Assembly (NCBI GenBank): GCA_934567745.1
Contig: CAKTJM010000103.1
Coordinates: 1 to 6,681 of the forward strand
Length of the DNA stretch: 6,681 nt
Origin: an uncultured Eubacteriales bacterium
GTDB taxonomy: Bacteria; Bacillota; Clostridia; Oscillospirales; Oscillospiraceae
Direction: 5' to 3'
The position numbers and the translations under genes were made by a program. The notes below the pieces were generated by a model. The model saw only the letters and a list, made by a program, of their open reading frames with translations. It was not told the DNA's origin and did not search any database. Within the stretch, counting starts at the first letter, position 1; the number at the start of each line of letters is the position of its first letter. Below, in pieces: positions 6,457 through 6,681 of the stretch.

Positions 6457-6681
6457 TCAGTTCGCAGCGACGGCGCCGGCGGCGGAGATGATGTCCGCAG
6501 CTTCGGGGGAGGTCACGTAATCGAAGAAGGCCTGCGCGGTGGCGGAGAGAGCGGTGCCTTCCTTGGTCACGAGGACGAAGGGACGCTGGATGACGTAGCT
6601 GCCGTCCTTGACGGTGTCCTCGGAGGGGGTCACACCGCCGACGGAGAGGGCCTTGACGCTGTCCTTGACGGAGGCCAGGGA
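6457..6681 (-). CDS. pstS: PstS, phosphate-binding protein (C-terminal 74 residues only)
   Basis: The last 74 codons and TGA stop of a substrate-binding protein whose start lies beyond the right edge. The visible part reads SLASVKDSVKALSVGGVTPS at its beginning, then DGSYVIQRPFVLVTKEG, then AQAFFDYVTSPEAADII, ending AGAVAAN. The Val-Thr-Pro-Ser segment, then Gly-Ser-Tyr-x-x-x-Arg-Pro-Phe, then a terminal helix with Phe-x-x-Tyr and Ser-Pro-Glu, matches the C-terminal part of PstS/PBP-like phosphate-binding proteins. In Gram-positive bacteria this is a lipoprotein on the outer face of the membrane; the lipobox would be outside this window. The phosphate-binding residues are also mostly outside it. 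The next gene is pstC, giving the classic pstS-C-A-B order. The identity is well supported by position and by the C-terminal pattern. Confidence 0.92.
   Translation of the reverse strand, partial: SLASVKDSVKALSVGGVTPSEDTVKDGSYVIQRPFVLVTKEGTALSATAQAFFDYVTSPEAADIISAAGAVAAN

Noticed and set aside
1..6681. Mobile element, CRISPR array, tRNA or novel defence-type system
   Set aside because: No transposase or integrase genes, repeat arrays or tRNA-like folds seen. Recognisable Pho operon genes and the phosphatase, with short gaps, account for the whole window.

Overview
The window carries most of a phosphate-starvation (Pst/Pho) operon, all on the minus strand, followed by a separately transcribed HAD-family phosphatase gene. 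In transcription order (right to left) it reads: pstS (3' end only), a hairpin, pstC, pstA, pstB, phoU, a PhoB/PhoP-type response regulator, a PhoR-type sensor kinase, a strong intrinsic terminator, and a NagD-like phosphatase whose last few codons run off the left edge. No convincing gene is encoded on the plus strand. The long plus-strand open frames are antisense shadows of GC-rich coding sequence.

The DNA is GC-rich (clearly above 60% by eye), with strong G/C preference at third codon positions. Ribosome binding sites are strong and AGGAGG-like, and genes are tightly packed. The kinase has a large extracytoplasmic sensor loop plus a PAS domain, the Gram-positive PhoR layout. Together these suggest a high-GC member of the Firmicutes/Clostridia, possibly a gut Oscillospirales-type organism. 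This is inference, since no rRNA or other marker gene is present.

Functionally, PstS binds phosphate outside the membrane, PstC and PstA form the channel, and PstB supplies ATP hydrolysis. PhoU is thought to link transporter state to the kinase. PhoR phosphorylates the response regulator, which in related systems activates the pst promoter; that promoter lies beyond the right edge. Junctions from pstC to phoR are a 4-nt overlap or gaps of 1 to 16 nt, so this stretch is very probably one translationally coupled transcript.

Two regulatory elements could set different expression levels along it. A perfect hairpin with a U-rich tail lies between pstS and pstC and would favour PstS over the membrane parts. 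A near-consensus sigma-70/sigma-A promoter (TTGCCA, 17 nt, TATACT) inside pstB could supply phoU and the two-component genes independently of the main promoter. The gene content is otherwise well known. I see no mobile element, CRISPR array, RNA gene or clearly new system.
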